Source of the DNA: Gracilaria gracilis | Taxonomy: Eukaryota; Rhodophyta; Florideophyceae; Gracilariales; Gracilariaceae | Assembly (NCBI GenBank): GCA_030374805.1 | Contig: JARGSG010000103.1 | Span: 95,439 to 159,438 of the forward strand | Length of the DNA: 64,000 nucleotides | Reading direction: 5' to 3' | Shown here: piece by piece, positions 62,171-64,000 of the stretch | Layout: each line of letters begins with the position of its first letter | Numbering within the stretch: the first letter of the stretch is position 1 | Position numbers and translations under genes: made by a program | Notes under the pieces: model-generated | Told to the model about the DNA's origin: nothing | The model's database searches: none | What the model saw: the letters and a program-made list of their open reading frames with translations, nothing else

Positions 62171-64000
62171 GCCCGAGCGGCTTGCGTGACACTTCAATAC
62201 GAGCGGAAAAAGTTCCAGTAATAGGATGAAGCTTCTTTCTGCTACGAATGGCCCCCAGCATCCCTCCGCTAAACGTTGTGGTGGCTTTAATATATATCGA
62301 GAGGGCATTGGACTGCATCAGGAACACCAGTGGAATGCCTGGGTCTTCAATAGGCGTATGAAGAGTTATTGTAATGGTTGACAGCTTCTGCATGGTACGC
62401 AAGTGGCGTGAAGGAGTACAATCGGACAAAGACGAGTTCCAGTAATGGCATTAAGCTTCTGTCGGCTGCCGGAAGCCCTCAGCGGGTTTTTGGTGAACCG
62501 TGCGTTGCCTGGCATAGTTCTGGATGCTCAAGGAGTTCTGTAGGTGCTCGATCGCCTTGCGTGACACTTCAATACGAGCAGGAAAAGTTCCAGTAATAGG
62601 ATGAAGCTTGTTTCGGCTACGAAAGGCCATAGCTTCTTTCCGCTAAACGTTGTGGTGGCTTTAATATATATCGAGAGGGCATTGGACTGCATCAGGAACA
62701 CCAGTGGAATGCCTGGGTCTTCAATAGGCGTATGAAGAGTTATTGTAATGGTTGACAGCTTCTGCATGGTAGGCAAGTGGCGTGAAGGAGTACAATCGGA
62801 CAAAGACGAGTTCCAGTAATGGCATTAAGCTTCTGTCGGCTGCCGGAGGCCCTCAGCGGGTTTCTGGTGAACCGTGCGTTGCCTGGCATAGTTCTGGATG
62901 CTCAAGGAGTTCTGTAGGTGCTCGATGCGCCTTGCGTGACACTTCAATACGAGCAGGAAAAGTTCCAGTAATAGGATGAAGCTTGTTTCGGCTACGAAAG
63001 GCCATAGCTTCTTTCCGCTGAACTATGTGGTGGCTTTAATATATATCGAGAGGGCATTGGACTGCATCAGGAACACCAGTGGAATGCTTGGGGCTTCAAT
63101 AGGCGTACGAAGAGTTACTGTATTGGTTGACAGCTTCTGCATGGTACGCAAGTGGCGTGAGGGAGTACGGCGTTGCCCGGCATACCTCGGGATGCTCAAG
63201 GAGGTCTTTGAGTGCTCGAGCGGCTTGCGTGACACTTCAATACGAGCAGGAAAAGTTCCAGTAATAGGATGAAGCTTGTTTCGGCTACGAAAGGCCATAG
63301 TTTCTTTCCGCTGAACTATGTGGTGGCTTTAATATATATCGAGAGGGCATTGGACTGCATCAGGAACACCAGTGGAATGCTTGGGGCTTCAATAGGCGTA
63401 CGAAGAGTTACTGCAATGGTTGACGGCTTCTACATGGTACGCAAGTGGCGTGAGGGAGTACAATCGGACAACGACGAGTTTCAGTAGTGGCATTAAGCTT
63501 CTGTCGGCTGCCGGAGGCCTTCAGCGTGTTTCTGGTGGACCCTGCGTTGCCCGGCATAGCTGTCGATGTTGATGGAGTGCTTTTGAGTGCCCGAGCGGCT
63601 TGCGGGACACTTCAATACGAGCAGGAAAAGTTCCAGTAATAGGATGAAGCTTCTTTCTGCTACGAATGGCCCCCAGCATCCCTTCACTGAACAATGTGGT
63701 GGCTTGAATATATATCGAGAGGGCATTAGACTGCATCAGGAACACCAGTGGAATGCCTGGGTCTTCAATAGGCGTATGAAGAGTTATTGTAATGGTTGAC
63801 AGCTTCTGCATGGTAGGCAAGTGGCGTGAAGGAGTACAATCGGACAAAGACGAGTTCCAGTAATGGCATTAAGCTTCTGTCGGCTGCCGGAGGCCCTCAG
63901 CGTGTTTCTGGTGAACCGTGCGTTGCCTGGCATAGTTCTGGATGCTCAAGGAGTTCTTTAGGTGCTCGATGGCCTTGCGTGACACTTCAATACGAGCAGG

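Larger units (their letters stand above)
50503..64000. repeat. Satellite array, about 373-bp monomer, at least 13.5 kb
   Basis: The landmark TTAAGCTTCTGTCGGCTGCC recurs at 372-377-bp spacing (CTGTCGG at 50791, 51163, 51909, 52286, 52659, 53036 and onward). A full unit contains GTGCTCGAGCGGCTTGCGTG, GAAAAGTTCCAGTAATAGGA, GAGAGGGCATTGGACTGCAT and CTTCAATAGGC blocks. I estimate roughly 36 units, and the array continues past the window. Two subtypes are visible: GGCTTGAATATATGGAGAGG dominates to about 56.7 kb and GGCTTTAATATATATCGAGA after that. Monomers are similar but not identical. The many ORFs of 60-120 aa here repeat with the monomer on both strands and are not genes. Confidence 0.97.

Noticed and set aside
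50503-64000. Regular repeats that could suggest a CRISPR array, and many 60-120-aa ORFs on both strands
   Set aside because: The unit is about 373 bp with no unique spacers, so it is a satellite. The ORFs recur once per monomer on both strands and follow DNA identity.

Overview
The window is nuclear DNA from a eukaryote. Eukaryotic genes (GCN20/ABCF3, MCM2, a DHRS4-like SDR) occur only as intronless, broken copies. They sit among LTR retrotransposons, four kinds of DNA transposon and a large satellite array. Intron-poor genes combined with piggyBac, chromodomain Ty3/Gypsy, pogo and PIF/Harbinger elements would fit a unicellular alga such as a mesophilic red alga, or another protist. The sequence alone does not settle the lineage. 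No rRNA, tRNA or CRISPR was seen.

Layout. 1-354: a coiled-coil gene running off the left edge (minus strand). 725-4351: a structurally complete piggyBac transposon with TTAA target sites, palindrome-bearing terminal repeats, an intact 707-aa transposase and a second, convergent ORF. 4.8-11.7 kb: a gene graveyard holding ABCF3, SDR and WD40 pseudogenes and two inverted fragments resembling a LINE C-terminus. 11978-13147: an intact 389-aa ORF of unknown function, touching a PurC-like tail. 13.3-15.9 kb: nothing recognisable.

15.9-29.2 kb: a pogo-type transposase gene split by a recent, complete Ty3/Gypsy chromovirus (Gypsy-1, 17004-28630, minus strand). It has 553-bp LTRs, CAAAC target-site duplications, PBS and PPT. 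Besides gag and pol it carries a 795-aa ORF on the opposite strand, and it is saturated with the octamer CCGTNCGG. 29.6-43.5 kb: a second transposase-like ORF was hit twice by one LTR family, once leaving a solo LTR and once by Gypsy-2, in opposite orientations. Gypsy-2 was itself hit, inside its protease region, by a PIF/Harbinger element carrying a Myb/SANT protein and an intact nuclease. Gypsy-2 lacks a recognisable 3' LTR.

43.5-45.8 kb is non-coding and rich in imperfect hairpins. 45849-48794 is a C2H2-zinc-finger transposase-like gene with one in-frame stop. 49083-50502 is an MCM2 pseudogene cut off in its AAA+ region by a tandem satellite (about 373-bp monomer plus a 293-bp variant) that fills the window to its end. 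Overall this looks like heterochromatin-like DNA built by nested transposition beside satellite, possibly pericentromeric or subtelomeric (inference).
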